From: Anthostomella pinea | Taxonomy: Eukaryota > Ascomycota > Sordariomycetes > Xylariales > Xylariaceae | Length of the DNA stretch: 64,000 nucleotides | Assembly (NCBI GenBank): GCA_963556695.1 | Contig: CAUWAG010000012.1 | Coordinates: 4,794,381 to 4,858,380 of the forward strand | Reading direction: 5' to 3' | Shown: piece after piece, positions 21,160-32,800 of the stretch | Numbering within the stretch: position 1 is the stretch's first letter | Layout: every line of letters starts with the position of its first letter | Program-made: the position numbers and the translations under genes | Notes under the pieces: generated by a model | Told to the model about the DNA's origin: nothing | Database searches by the model: none | What the model saw: the letters and a program-made list of their open reading frames with translations, nothing else

Positions 21160-22215
21160 ATGTCACATCGTCTGGAACAAGGTAAGAGCATACTGCGTCC
21201 CCAGTATTACCATCTAACCGTACTTGCAGGAGAGATCGAAGCTGCCGGCTCGAGTCTCAGTCGATCCAAGAACTGGGACTCTCGAGGTCTACTGCGCTAA
21301 TAAGACCATACCTAAAAGCGCCAACCAGTTCCATGATGGGTCTCTCGTCGCCCAACTTGAAGTGCCTAATGCGGAGAGTGGGGTGGCTATGGTTTCGATG
21401 CGGGTTCACAATCAATGTTTCCTCCTAGTCATGAACATGGGGTCCATGGTGCACACTTGGACCTTCGGGGTCAATGAGCCGCATGATGGCCCTGTCAACC
21501 CGTCCCGGTCAAACCCAGGAGTTCCTCCAGAATCCAACCAGGTATTTTCGAAGGGCTCTTATTGTTTGACCGACTCGGAGCTACGTCCTGCAATTGTGAT
21601 GGAGGTGATTGATGATAGTAACAAGACAACCATCTGCCATCTGGATGATTTTACCACGTGAGTCAGCCCTCGTCCCAGTGTCTCTTTACAAAAGTGATTG
21701 ATGCAAGACGTAGTGATACGGTCCCTATCACTTAATTGCGTTCGCTGGAGAGTCCCCAGTTTCTTTGCTGTATCACAGACGATATGCCGGCAGAGAGGAA
21801 GGAGCCCTTCCTCTACGCTGCTGCAGGGCCTCTATGGTCAGAGGTCAATGAGAAGCGTAAGCTACAAGGTAACCAGCTGTCTGTCCAAGGCCAGAGTCGG
21901 CAGATTAACGCTAAGTTGCTACAGCCCCTGATAATTCATGCGGCCTGCATACAAAGCGACGAAATGATCCTATCAGGCAAGTTCTACTGTAAATACTCCA
22001 AATTGGTATAACCTATTAAGATTACAAAACTTAGCAATGCGAACAAAAGACGAAAGCTACCTGGAAAGACCATGAGTACAAACATTGCCAGAGATAATTT
22101 GATTATTTCTGCCTGTGATTGGAGCAGTCCTACAGTGCCTCGCGAAGATGGTGAAGATCACGACGATGTTCGTTCTCGCCTGTCTATATCCTCTCAATCT
22201 GGATCAGAGTTCTAA
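21160..22215 (+). pseudogene. Degenerate coding region of unknown family
   Basis: A 145-aa open stretch (21224-21661) ends at a good donor (ACGTGAGTC). It is followed in the same phase by SDTVPIT-stop-LRSLESPQF... and a second open stretch to 22011, then by a polar tail readable to 22215. TAA after VPIT looks like CAA to TAA. A possible first exon (ATG at 21160, donor at 21182, acceptor at 21229) does not keep the long frame. No domain recognised. Probably a decayed gene, possibly paired with the Hsp70-like gene just upstream. Confidence 0.35.
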
Positions 22216-22782
22216 GGAATACTTAAGTGGGTTGCTTTTCTTCATGTATCTAATAGCTTTCCGGCATCAGGAGGGCAGGCACCAGCATACTGCCTAAAGC
22301 TATCGGCGTGCATTTATTCCAACTACATTCCCTTATAAAAATAGATAGAAGGATAGTGTTTTTTTAATGAAGGACAACCAGCGTCGCTCGATAAAATGTG
22401 TCCCATCGGAAAAGGCCAGACAGCAAGGTTGCCTATGCACTGTGCTGAGTAGACGAGGACATCAGAAATATTACATAGAAAGCGTTATAAGATGACACCA
22501 CAATAATCGATTTGCCGGTATCGCTCACCATGTGCTCTGGGATCAGGAGGCTTGAACACAATATGTGTCAGCGACCCCTGGTTGTGGGCCTAGGATGATG
22601 TCATGGAACAATATGGAACAGGTATCGTGGAACGAGTTAGAGTCTCTGAACGAAATTCTATATAATTGGCTTGTGAAATATCTCTTTGTTTGTTTTGTCT
22701 TTTCTCTTTGTCTCTCGTCTTGTACTACACCACTAGTGCATAGGATAGCAATATCAGTGTCGATCTACTCACCGGCCAATCT

Positions 22783-23175
22783 TTGTTCGTCTCAGCCTTG
22801 ACACTTCTTCTACGACCCCATCGAAGAAGACGAGGAAGATACAAGCGGAACCACGTGAACATAAGCGAAAAGGACTCGACGAGTGAAGAGCATAGTCACT
22901 CTTCTACACAGGCGCCTGAGGCTAAGAAAGCCCGGATGATAAACCGTCCGAAACCACACACTGATAGTACAGGAACTGGACAAATCAGACTGCCCCAGGG
23001 ATCTTCAGACCTTGAGAGGCTCAAAAGAAAACTTGCTAGTGGAGCTAGAATACACCGGAGCGAGCTCCCATCACTACCGAGAACTCACAAGGATCTACGA
23101 GACCACTTGATGGGTCGGGGTTCCGGGGGTGCAGAGAGAATGCCGTCATTTAAGAAGATATTATACAGTATATAA
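22783..23175 (+). CDS. Hypothetical basic protein
   Basis: 130-aa open frame, strongly basic after residue 12 (RPHRRRRGRYKR), with a Ser/Glu/His-rich middle and a Leu/Arg-rich C-terminal part (DLERLKRKLASG). No family recognised and no clear promoter; it may be the last exon of a longer gene or a chance frame. Confidence 0.25.
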   Translation: MFVSALTLLLRPHRRRRGRYKRNHVNISEKDSTSEEHSHSSTQAPEAKKARMINRPKPHTDSTGTGQIRLPQGSSDLERLKRKLASGARIHRSELPSLPRTHKDLRDHLMGRGSGGAERMPSFKKILYSI

Positions 23176-23331
23176 TTGATTATTTCATTATTGCAAGGGT
23201 AGACACTCTGGGAAATACGAGCTGCGGGTCATACAACCAAGGACAGAATGCCCACAAACAAGGTCGGACCTCCAAGACTATATGTGTGAGCCGTTCGTAT
23301 GGTACGTTACGTCCGGTACGAGGGCTTAGCT

Positions 23332-23934
23332 TCATGGCCTTGGCCCTGGGCTCGTCACGGCTGGGTGGCTGCGGCGCTCTCGTCCTGGCTGAGCTGTATT
23401 TCTAATGCTGTTGTTCCCTTCGCCACGGAGCCGTTGGGCGAGCTGCAAATCTCTCTAAAGCTGTGATTAATCCAACTATTAAGCCTAATGACTCAGTGCA
23501 CACACATACCTGCTGGATTGTAACGCGCTTTGCGTGGATAGCACAGAGGTTGGTATCTTCGAACAGAGACACAAGATGTGACTCTAGAGCTTCTTGGAGA
23601 GCACCGAGCGCTGACGATTGGAATCGTATGTCATTCTTATAGTCATGGGCAATCTCACGAACATGTAGTTCAGTCAGTAGAGTCATCACTTAAAAAATAA
23701 AAATAAAAGCTTTATGCAACCTACTAGTCGCTGAAACAGTAGCTTGCGAATTAGTAGATCGGTCGACCTCTGATAACGTCGAATTTCGCGCAGGGCCACG
23801 GTACCAGGCTTATAAAGACGTGATTTCTTAGTATGAACCGTTTTCGGCTTGCTCCCTGTGCTCTTGGATGCTAGTTGCTTGCGTGGAGCTTTGCCGCCGG
23901 TGGATTTTCGTTCTGTCTGTTTTGTGCGTGCCAT
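23332..23934 (-). CDS. Divergent histone H3 gene or pseudogene
   Basis: Starts [20 protein letters not shown], so K4, K9, K14, K18 and K23 of the H3 tail are kept, but A7 is E. The K27/K36 region is rewritten ([20 protein letters not shown]). The fold continues with [20 protein letters not shown] and FQRLV (exon 1, to 23721), then [20 protein letters not shown] ... [19 protein letters not shown] (exon 2, 23688-23520) and LAQRLRGEG (exon 3, 23442-23332). Introns follow GT-AG. The first splice leaves about ten extra residues between QRLV and REIA, SKDI is missing before QLA, and the C-terminus extends 30 residues past the usual GERS end. It is either a fast-evolving variant or an early-stage pseudogene. 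CENP-A is unlikely because the canonical ARTKQT tail is kept. Confidence 0.7.
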
Positions 23935-24181
23935 AATGCGGACAGTAAATGAGAGGAACAACGTGGTAATTTATAAAGAGGTAAGTGGTGCCAGTATTAA
24001 AATCATGGTATAAGAGTTTTGTCATTGAAGATGACAAAGTGAAACATTGTGTTATCTAACGCAACGCCACCTTGGCCGCTTTTTACTGTTAGATTTCGCG
24101 GGCTGGGGATGATAAAAAAATGTTTGCAAGAAGCTTTTGTCTAGTAAGATTCAAAAATAGCGGGCTCAAGGTCATATACAT

Positions 24182-24361
24182 GACTGATTGATTGATTGAT
24201 TGTATTTAACGTGGGGGATCGCTCTTCAGTAGTGCAAACCACGCTTCCCAGAGCCTCTGCATCGCAGGGTTGTGGAGGTATCAAGATAATAAGTACAGTC
24301 AGTCCCGTCACGAGCCCATCCCCGTTGTTGCGGCTGTATGGCTTTGGGGTCATCCATCTGG
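24182..24361 (-). mobile_element. 5'-truncated LINE fragment with 16-bp target-site duplication
   Basis: About 180 bp matching only the 3' UTR of the LINE copies (compare 13728-13890), in minus orientation, ending in an (ATCA)n tail rather than the (CAAA)n tail of copies 1 and 2. It is flanked by perfect 16-bp direct repeats TCAAGGTCATATACAT at 24166-24181 and 24362-24377, the signature of target-primed reverse transcription with early termination. Confidence 0.95.
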
Positions 24362-24377
24362 TCAAGGTCATATACAT

Positions 24378-26399
24378 CATAGTGAGCTTCACCCTAGTCA
24401 TACCTCGAGCGGACCGACGGAACTTGTGGCCGAGGTTATTGATAGGTTATCGCAGTGGAACCCATGTTTGTGTAAATGACGACGGTAAAGGAGACACGGT
24501 TGCGCCTGACGACGAAACATGAGATTAGACCGATTGGACTGCTCGACTGGGACATACGGATGAAGGCACATGACTAGTCCAAGAGGTGGATTGCGCAAAC
24601 GATGGAACCTGCGAGAAGACTGAAGCCTGCGATCCGGTCATGTTCTCAAGGTGGCCCGGTGATACGGACTGGGTCATCAGCTCATATCCCGAGTGATGAT
24701 GCGGATACTTATGCATCGTTTCACGTGTTTCATGTGAGACTCTATTCTTTTCTGGCAAAGGATTCAGTTCGTCATCTCCGTCCATCGTCTGATATCCACC
24801 TCGAACAGTCTGAGATAGTCTCCCATCTCGACATCCTCCGCTGTTGCGCGGCGATTAGGCGTCCTGTGTGGTCATCCGGACAGCACAGGGGCAGCGCTCA
24901 TAGTTGCAGCCACGAAGCAGAACATACTTTTGTTCTTATCAGAGACATTGTCATACATTTATTGATTTGATGGACGATCCATGCAAAGGAGATCCTGGTC
25001 CCCAATTTTTGCATGTACGGACTGGACACAGGAAGTTGAAGCCTGTCTCATCACCTTCCGGGGAGCTATTACCATTCTCCGAGGACAGCCTCAAACTCGA
25101 AGACAAGATGAAGCAAATCTATCAAGAGAACGAGATATACACCTGGCCACCAAAAAAAAAAACCTCTAAACAATGGCGTCAAATAAATAGCGGCACTTGC
25201 AGCCCAAAGCGACAACTAGCTCCGCCGGCGAAGCGAACCAGTTTGACCGTCGGCGGGACCATCGACGGCAGCGACGTCGTCCCCAGAACCACCCAATGCT
25301 GCCCTTTGCACAGACGGCCACCAGGACGGCACCAGTCGGGTCTCAAATTCAACGTCAACACAACCTCTTCGGTTCTCTCACTTCTAAACAATCATCTTAA
25401 GTCCGGTGCTCTTGTGCTTGTGCTTGTGCCGCCCCGGGGTCTCAAGAAACTCTACACGGCATGTTTAATTTGTTGTCGACCCGTGTCGAAGAGCTGGTTA
25501 CAATGTGAGTAGACAAGCAACTTGATAAATAAAAGAAACTAATGTATGCTTGCGTCTCCAGGAACGGGACAATGTAAGTGTCAACAATCCTCCGACGCAG
25601 CCGGCATACACGTATGCCGGCGTGTGGGCACCCATCGCAATTGGGATAACCGAGGCATCAGCTATGCATCAGCCACGCATCAGCCGTGCATCAACTTTAA
25701 TCGTGCCGTAGCTTTTATCTCCATTGCGCACGTCTTAAAGCCTACTACAATGGCCATAGGACCACTACCACTCCTAATAGTACGATGCGAGTGACCTACG
25801 AATAAGCAACTTGCAGATTCAACCACTGCAAGTGCACAGCCACCACTATTATCGGGCTGCGTGCAATTCTATTTCTACAAACATGCAGAGACCATCTGCA
25901 AGTACTCATCAAGTGGTTACATCCTCCATGTTAGTACGATTCATTATGGCATCGGTTTCTTGCAAGTTACCACATCATGGAAATTCCTAGAATCCTTCAG
26001 ATCTCAGTCGTCTGCACGGCACTAGCTATTGAGAGCTCGATCACTGTGTTAAGCTTGATAACCACCTTTAGGCTACTCAGACATATATCCCCATAGTCTC
26101 CTTTGCCTATGAGAGATCTGTATAGGCGCCCGTACCTAATTTTTGTTGTTTCAACCCGCAACACTAAGCACGACACTTATGGTTTCATTTGTAAGCCTAT
26201 CGTGCCTGAAGAGCGGATATTGGCCAGTTTGGTTTTTCGGGACCGCAATTCAATGCAGCATAATACGTGAAGTAAGTAGAGCCCTCGACTCTCGGTTATG
26301 CTTGTGCTTCAGCATTGGGACAGGAGTCGAATAATGGCGTCCGGCCTGGGGCCGCTCCTTGTATCAAGCTTTACTCACATTATTTTGGCTCTGGATTGT
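24378..26399. other. Region with weak coding-like stretches only
   Basis: A minus-strand open stretch at 24785-24525 (polar, Ser/His-rich) and plus-strand stretches at 24904-25512, with a plausible donor after ACAAT at 25503 and an acceptor near 25560, read like degenerate exons. I recognise no family and the exon model is not secure. The rest of 25.8-26.4 kb shows nothing. Confidence 0.3.
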
Positions 26400-27262
26400 G
26401 CAGAAGTGGGTCCTATAACTGCAAAGCACGACCGCTGTTACTGATAACTTTATGTCTATCATGTTGGAAGCAGGTGATACCACCAGCGTGCATTGCCAGT
26501 GTTGATTGACATCGTTCGCTCTCGGGTTTGACTATTTTCAGAGTGCTGTTTCCTGCGGTCAAGACCAGGCGCTCATCGCGGAGATCTAGCAGGCCAACAT
26601 GCGGTGAGTGCCCTTCGAGAGTATAGAGACACGATCCCGTGTCCAGATCCCAGATCTTGGCGTAGCCGTCCATGCTACCCGATATGCAGCGGTTACGGGA
26701 AACATCTAGAGCGACACTATGCATCTTTTGCTCATGGCCTGTTAAAATATAAACCAGCTCTCCCGTACTGATATGCTATAAGTGGGTTATGTTATTGTAG
26801 CTCCCGCTTATCAGAGTATCGGCATGCGCAGTGATAGCACGTACTGAGTGACTGTGACCTTGAAGCGTGCGGATAAAGTAGAGACAGTCAGTACCATTAG
26901 CTTGCGGGCCGGTCTGAATGTATCTTCTCGATCCCGTCTCTGGGAAACGCCACACACGCAACTGGCTGTTGTGAGATCCGGTGATGATTAGGGGGTTGGG
27001 AGGCATCATGACGGCCCGTCCATTCTCGACCTTTCCAGTGTCGGTTGGCATCAGGATCTGTAGACATCGGACAGTGCTGGTGTGGCCGTAAAAGACCTGC
27101 GTACAGAGCCCCTTCTCGATGTCCCACATGCGAACAGAACGATCCTTTGACCCCGACATAAGTACGTTGCCTTCATATTGCAACACCACCATCGTGGCTC
27201 ACTAGGTGTCTATAGAGCTTGCCTGTCTTGGTATCATAGACGTGGATAAACATTTCATCGCT
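26400..27262 (-). pseudogene. Cdc4-type F-box/WD40 protein fragment
   Basis: Closely resembles the WD40 propeller of fungal Cdc4, the substrate receptor of SCF ubiquitin ligase. The order is EMFIHVYDTKTGKL, LQYEGNVLMSGSKDRSVRMW, GHTSTVRCLQILMPTDTG, PLIITGSHNSQLRVWRFPE, TLQGHSHSVRAITAHADTL, CISGSMDGYAKIWDLDTG, GLLDLRDERLVL, then ends near NSGRALQL. The F-box and N-terminus are missing, and the last repeats are lost. Lesions are a frameshift at about 27190 (between HDGGV and LQYEGN), a TGG to TAG stop at about 26780, and another at the distal end. It must be an extra partial copy, since CDC4 is essential. Its upstream end joins directly to a 45-bp copia LTR piece. Confidence 0.8.
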
Positions 27263-27307
27263 GTAGCTGGAATTCCTCTCCTTAATAGAACACTTTGAAA
27301 TCTCACA
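27263..27307 (-). repeat. 45-bp terminal piece of the copia LTR
   Basis: Reverse complement of the first 45 bases of the 225-bp LTR (starting TGTGAGATTTCAAAG, ending CCAGCTAC), fused precisely to the Cdc4 fragment. The remainder of the LTR is absent. Confidence 0.9.
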
Positions 27308-28686
27308 GACTTGCACACAAGCTAAGCCAGGTGGAGGATAGAATAGCGCAGAGAGCCATAAGGGCAGACGCGCCGGGAGAACCAAATTGCCACATGTGCG
27401 TTAAGTGGCCATCGGGGACGATGCGGGCCTGATTGGGTCCAATACATCCGAAGTTGGCCTGCACTTATGATACTGTAAAGCCTATAATGATTTATATTGA
27501 CGTGTCCAGCCAGGGAAGCTTCGTAAATATCAGATAATTTGGCCTTTGATGCTCGGTGCGAAGCTTGGGGCCAGGTCGCCAGGTGTTCTTCACCGAGGGA
27601 TCCATGTTGTCTATTAGAAACGAAGCAGGCGAGCGGCGAGGTAGCGATGATTACTAGGCCATGCTTTAGTAATCATGCAAGTAAGCACAGCAAGCTATGT
27701 GGCGCGTTCACCCTGTTCTAGCGTCCCCGATAATTGTAAGGATAAGGTCAGCCAAATGCGCACCGCAATATTGATCTCTTTAGCGTCTCTGACATGAGCA
27801 GGGATACGGCCAGCCAGGTTTGTGTTGATCTCTTAGCGTTCCCGACGAGAGCGGGGGTGGGTCAGCGCGGCACGGGCCGTGTCCTATTCCCAGAAGAGCC
27901 CCGGGCTGTGCCCCAGCGGCTGGAACAAGCGGGACCCCCATGAGCCTACCACGCCCAACCCAACGCCACCTTACCTTGCATCGTAAGACTCGCCGGAGGA
28001 TCGTCAATCCAATTGTCGATAATATACAGGCAACAAACCAATATACAGTAGTGCGGTTCCAGGATGGAATCACTGTTGATATGAGTATAATAACAATTCG
28101 AGATCATTATTCAAAGCGCATCAGATGGGGTGTGTTCATGCAGCTATTAAGCAAGATCCCTCAGAAAACGCTTCTTCGCATCTTCAGAAAATTGGCACCC
28201 TCCCGATAAACTATAGTACCTGACAACGTCTTGGGGCCACAAAGCAAGGTGCTGACGCAAAGGTTGGGCTGTCTGTCAGATTCCCTTCTAGGTCCTGCGT
28301 GGTGTATATTGCATGCACATCTGGCTGGAAGAGTCTATCCGATACTTCAACCGGGCTGCACGTTCCGCGATCAAGCTGGAAGATGACCCAAAATAGAGGC
28401 ATACATGTGCAACACGCAATCAATGAACAAGCAACAGCAGCTCAGAGTATTACAGTATCTTGAGGACGTATAAGACAGCTGTAAGAACGTCGACGGGATC
28501 GGCTCTAGGTGTCCGGGAATATCAACCGCGGCCATGACACTAATTGAATGCTCGCCCTTTTTAGGAGTCTACCCAGATCCTATGTCATTGCTACCCCTAT
28601 CTTCTATATAGCTTGGTTATCATTACCTGTTCTTGAGCAACCTTATCCCACTACTTGTGGATCTGTTTAAGCCTCTCAATTAGACC
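27308..28686. other. Spacer; degenerate tandem repeat, no secure gene
   Basis: Three imperfect copies of a 50-60-bp unit sharing AGCGTC/TCCCGA cores occur at about 27719, 27781 and 27834. A 97-aa minus-strand frame at 28073-27780 and an 89-aa plus-strand frame at 27940-28209 overlap there; neither is supported. Confidence 0.35.
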
Positions 28687-29082
28687 ATGGCCTTCGACCT
28701 TCAGTCTGGCATATTCAGTGACTGGTTACATACAGTCCTTGGGCCCCTGGTGCCCCTAATTCTAGAAAGCTGCGTGTCGGTCATGCTTAAAGTCGACCTT
28801 GATCACAAGGAAAAGAAGACAAGCAAAAAGTACAAATCTGTACATGGGATGATGAAATCCGTGATGAAGATCCCTAAAGCACTCGTAACGATCTACAGGG
28901 CGTTTGGGAACCCTTGGCAGTTCTTCCTGATGCCAGCTTTTCAGATAATAGCTATTATTATCTCCTCGCAAGTGGCTGACAAAGCGCAAAGTCGAAGACT
29001 CGGATGCGAGACAGAGCTGGACGATGTGCTGACCAAGGCGCTGGCCGCACTGGAAGCAGTTGGAAAATTGGATGTACTGTAA
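28687..29082 (+). CDS. Hypothetical protein truncated by copia insertion
   Basis: Begins ATGGCCTTCGAC after a CT-rich, TATA-containing leader (CTATATAGC at 28604), so it looks like a genuine gene start. The 131-aa product has a hydrophobic N-terminal segment (LHTVLGPLVPLILESCVSV), a lysine-rich middle, a second hydrophobic segment (FFLMPAFQIIAIIISS) and a helical acidic C-terminus. The frame runs straight into the copia LTR at 29078, and the native C-terminus is lost. No family recognised. Confidence 0.45.
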   Translation: MAFDLQSGIFSDWLHTVLGPLVPLILESCVSVMLKVDLDHKEKKTSKKYKSVHGMMKSVMKIPKALVTIYRAFGNPWQFFLMPAFQIIAIIISSQVADKAQSRRLGCETELDDVLTKALAALEAVGKLDVL

Positions 29083-29302
29083 GATTTCAAAGTGTTCTAT
29101 TAAGGAGAGGAATTCCAGTTACTCTGGAGCGGCCAGAGTGGCCCTATATATATCCAAGATATTAAAGGAAAGGATACGTGGCCTTATATTGGCCACGTAT
29201 ATGACAGAGTCACAAATGGGAATAGTGATCCTGAAGGATGACTATTGATGGGCTAACATAGCCCAGAATCCAATACGCCCTCTCAGACTGAGGGAATTAA
29301 CA
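29078..29302 (-). repeat. Copia LTR A (3' LTR of outer element 1)
   Basis: 225 bp, TG...CA ends (TGTAAGATTT ... GAATTAACA), same length as LTR B. It belongs to the older element whose pol 3' end follows at 29303-29638. Confidence 0.9.
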
Positions 29303-29638
29303 TAACCAGAATATCACCCCTCTATATGAACCAGTCCTAGCAACTCCAGAAACTTAAAGAACCTTGCCTTTATCAAAGCTTTGGTAAGACCGTCTACAGG
29401 TATCTCATTAGTTCTAAGAAGAGAGAGCCGTATATGGACTTCTGAAATCTTCTGACGAATATAGTGTTCCCTGACTCGAATGTGCGTAGTTCGACAATGG
29501 AATTCAGCGTTCTGAGCTAAGTGAATAGCTCCGGCACTGTCTGAACGGATGTTGATAACATTCAGAGTGAATCCAAGTTCCAGCATTAGTTCTTGTAGCC
29601 AGGCAGCCTCTTTGACGGCTTCAGAGAGTGCGTAGTAC

Positions 29639-29863
29639 TGTTAGATTTCAAAGTGTTCTATTAAGGAGAGGAATTCCAGCTACTCTGGAGCGGCCAGAAT
29701 GGCCCTATATATATCCAAGATACTAAAGGAAAGGATACGTGGCCTTATATTGGCCACGTATGTGACAGAGTCAGAAATGAGGATGGTGATCCTGAAGGAT
29801 GACTATGGATGGGCTAACATAGCCCAGAATCCAATACGCCCTCTCAGACTGAAAGAATTAACA
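29639..29863 (-). repeat. Copia LTR B (3' LTR of element 2)
   Basis: 225 bp, TGTTAGATTT ... GAATTAACA, with a purine-rich tract (AGAGGGGTGATA on the minus strand) just inside at about 29875-29886. Confidence 0.9.
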
Positions 29864-29874
29864 TTACCAGAATA

Positions 29875-32800
29875 TCACCCCTCTATATGAACCAGTCCTA
29901 GCAACTCCAGAAACTTGAAGAACCTTGCCTTTGTCAAAGCTTTGGTGAGACTGTCTGCAGGCATTTCATTGGTTCCAAGGAAAGAGAGCCGTATATGGCC
30001 TTCCAAGATCTCCTGACGAATGTAGTGTTCCCTGACTCGAATGTGCTTAGTTCGACAATGGAATTCAGTGTTCTGAGCCAAATTAATAGCTCCAGCACTG
30101 TCTGAATGGATGTTGATAGCATTCAGAGTGGAACCAAGTTCCAGCATCAGTTCTCGTAGCCAGGCAGCCTCTTTGACGGCTTCAGAGAGTGCGTAGTACT
30201 CTGATTCCACAGTAGACTGAGCCATAACAGTCTGCAGCTTGGATGCCCAGGAGACAGCGCCCCCAGCAAACGTGAATAAGTAGCCTGAGGTGGATTTGGC
30301 GCTGGTCTTGATGCTTCCAGCATAGCTGGCATCACAGTAACCAACCAGCAGATCCGGAATCATCTCAAGAACCTCCCAGTGGGTCTTCCCGACATATTCA
30401 GGACCTCCAAATTTGATCCCAAGATCTAGAGAGTGCCACAAATAACGAAATAGGCGCAGAGTGGCCTTATATTGGGCTGAGCCAGGATTGTAAAGGTATC
30501 ACGAGAGAACACCCATAGAGTATGCAATATCTGGTCTTCTATATGACGTAAGGAAGTTTTTAGAACCGATCAGGGACTGGTATGTCTGAATATGATATGT
30601 ATCGATCTCAAGGTCTTTGTCCAAGGACTCCATCTATTCCACTGCTTGAAGAGATATCGGCACGTTCATCTTGCCAGTGTTCTGCTGGTTGAACGCCTCT
30701 TCAGTCCTTCTCATATATGTCTGTTGAGAGAGATATAATGTCCTCCCAGCTTGGTTTCTGACAATGTGGACTCCTAAGAAGTGTTCAACAGCTCCCATGT
30801 CCTTCATCTCAAATATAGAACCTAGTTCCTTCTTGAAGACAGCGATCCCATCATGATTAGCCCCCAGAATAAGGAAATTATCGACGTAATTGATCACTAT
30901 AATGCCACGGCTGATGTTGACATAGACTGCGTTGTCAGAGACCAGAGGGTCGAATCCGAGGTCCTTCAGAGCGCTGCGAATGCGCTTCTGCCACTGCCTG
31001 GGGCTCTGCTTGAGCCCATATAGCGGTTTCGCAAGCTTCATAATCATACCAGGTCTCCAGTTGATGGTATTCTCATCTGGATACATCTCAAAGAAGTCAG
31101 AGAGACCATCAGGCGTCTCCATGAAGATCTCTTCATCCAGTTCTCCCATCAGGAAGGCAGATACAGCATCCATCTGGTCAATTTCCCAGTCCAGAACGGC
31201 AGCAATGGCTAGAAGGAGCCTCCAGGTGGTAGTACGAGCGCCTGAGGCCTGGGTTTCGAAATAGTCGAGGCCATGGCGTTGCATGAAGCCTCGTACAACC
31301 ACCCTAGCCTTGTACCGAGAGGTGTTGCCGTCAGAGTCCCTCTTCCGCTTATAGACATTGCGGCTAGAGAGAGTTTTACGCCCAGCAGGCAGATCAGACC
31401 TCCACAAAGGAATAAAGGTATTATTGCGCAGCAACGCCCGTATCTCTGTGTGAGTGCCATCCAGCCATTGAGGTGCCTCGGCAGACTCCATGGCTTCCTT
31501 GTAGCTAAAAGGCTCGTCATTACGGGGAAGTGCCTGATCAGGGTCAGAAGACGGCCAATTGGCATAAGATGCCTCGATCGTAACATGTGGAGATATGCCA
31601 GGGGTGGAAGACTCGGACACGTAGTGGTTGTGAGTCCTCCGAGTGCGCCCTCCGGAGAGTACATTCTCTGGGTTGAGCCCTGATTGGATTCTTGACCTCG
31701 GAGCAGCCGTTGGTGCTACTTCTTGACGAGGTGGTTCAGATGATAGAAGAATCGAGTCAGCTAGAGCAGTACTAGGCTCAGGGTTGCTATATCCAGAGTC
31801 AGAATGATGACCATCATCATTATCAGAAGCGTCAGGGGACCCAAGAGGGGTCCCTAACGTGACAACTGGTTGGGGTGAATCATCTCTACCATCCCTTCCG
31901 TTATCTGACTCGATATATATATGCTGAGGATCGTGAGCGCCCTCTGGTGAAGACGGCGCCGGCAGATCTTCAGCATCGGGTCTGGTTGTCTCATAGTCAT
32001 CGAGTGTACCACGGAAGTTTGGAAAGATGTGGATCAAATCTCTTGAAAGTACATACCCATCCAAAATCTCAAGATGGGCAGTAACTACAACCTTTCTCAG
32101 GTGTGTAAGATACACCTGGTACTGGTTGGAACCAAGGGAACGAAGAATACGACCTCTCCTTGCGTGTGGAGTGGTCTTGTCTCCCTTAGGGCGGCGCTGC
32201 TGCGGCAAATGGACCATAGCGGCCTGCCCGATTGACAGTAAATTCGTCAAATCAGGCTTGTTATCCTTTCTAGGGTTCAGATCGTCAAAGAAAACTTCAA
32301 AGGGAGTCTTCTTAACGCCCTGGAGGAAAGATGTATAGCTCACATTGAGCCTATCACATACGGCAGGTCCAACAACCGGCCAAAGGGCTTCAGGTAGCCC
32401 AGAATCCTTCATAATACTGCGAATGAGAGCGTGTATAACGCCAAAGGATCTCTCAGCCACTCCGTTCTGCTCGGGAGTGTATGGAGCGCTGACTTCGAAC
32501 AGGATACCACGTTCAGCTCCCCATTGCTTGAATCTCGCGTATTCAGAACCACCATTCATTCGGAATCGCTTCGGATAACGCCCGTACTGGGTGTGAGCGC
32601 ATTCACAGTAGCGAATGGCTTGGTCGGAAGCTTCCCCTTTCTTCTCGTGAGGGCAGTACTCCCTCAAACGAGACTTGCCATCCACAAATACGGTGGCATA
32701 GAGAGAACCATTATAGCCTTGGACAGAGTGCTTGGCTGTATCTATATGGACAAGGTCTAAAGCATGATCTGGATGTTTCTGTTCAACTCGAGAGACTAGC

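Noticed and set aside
23686..23934. H3-like gene as CENP-A
   Set aside because: The canonical ARTKQT tail and lysines are kept, and CENP-A-type loop 1 expansion and divergent tail are not seen.
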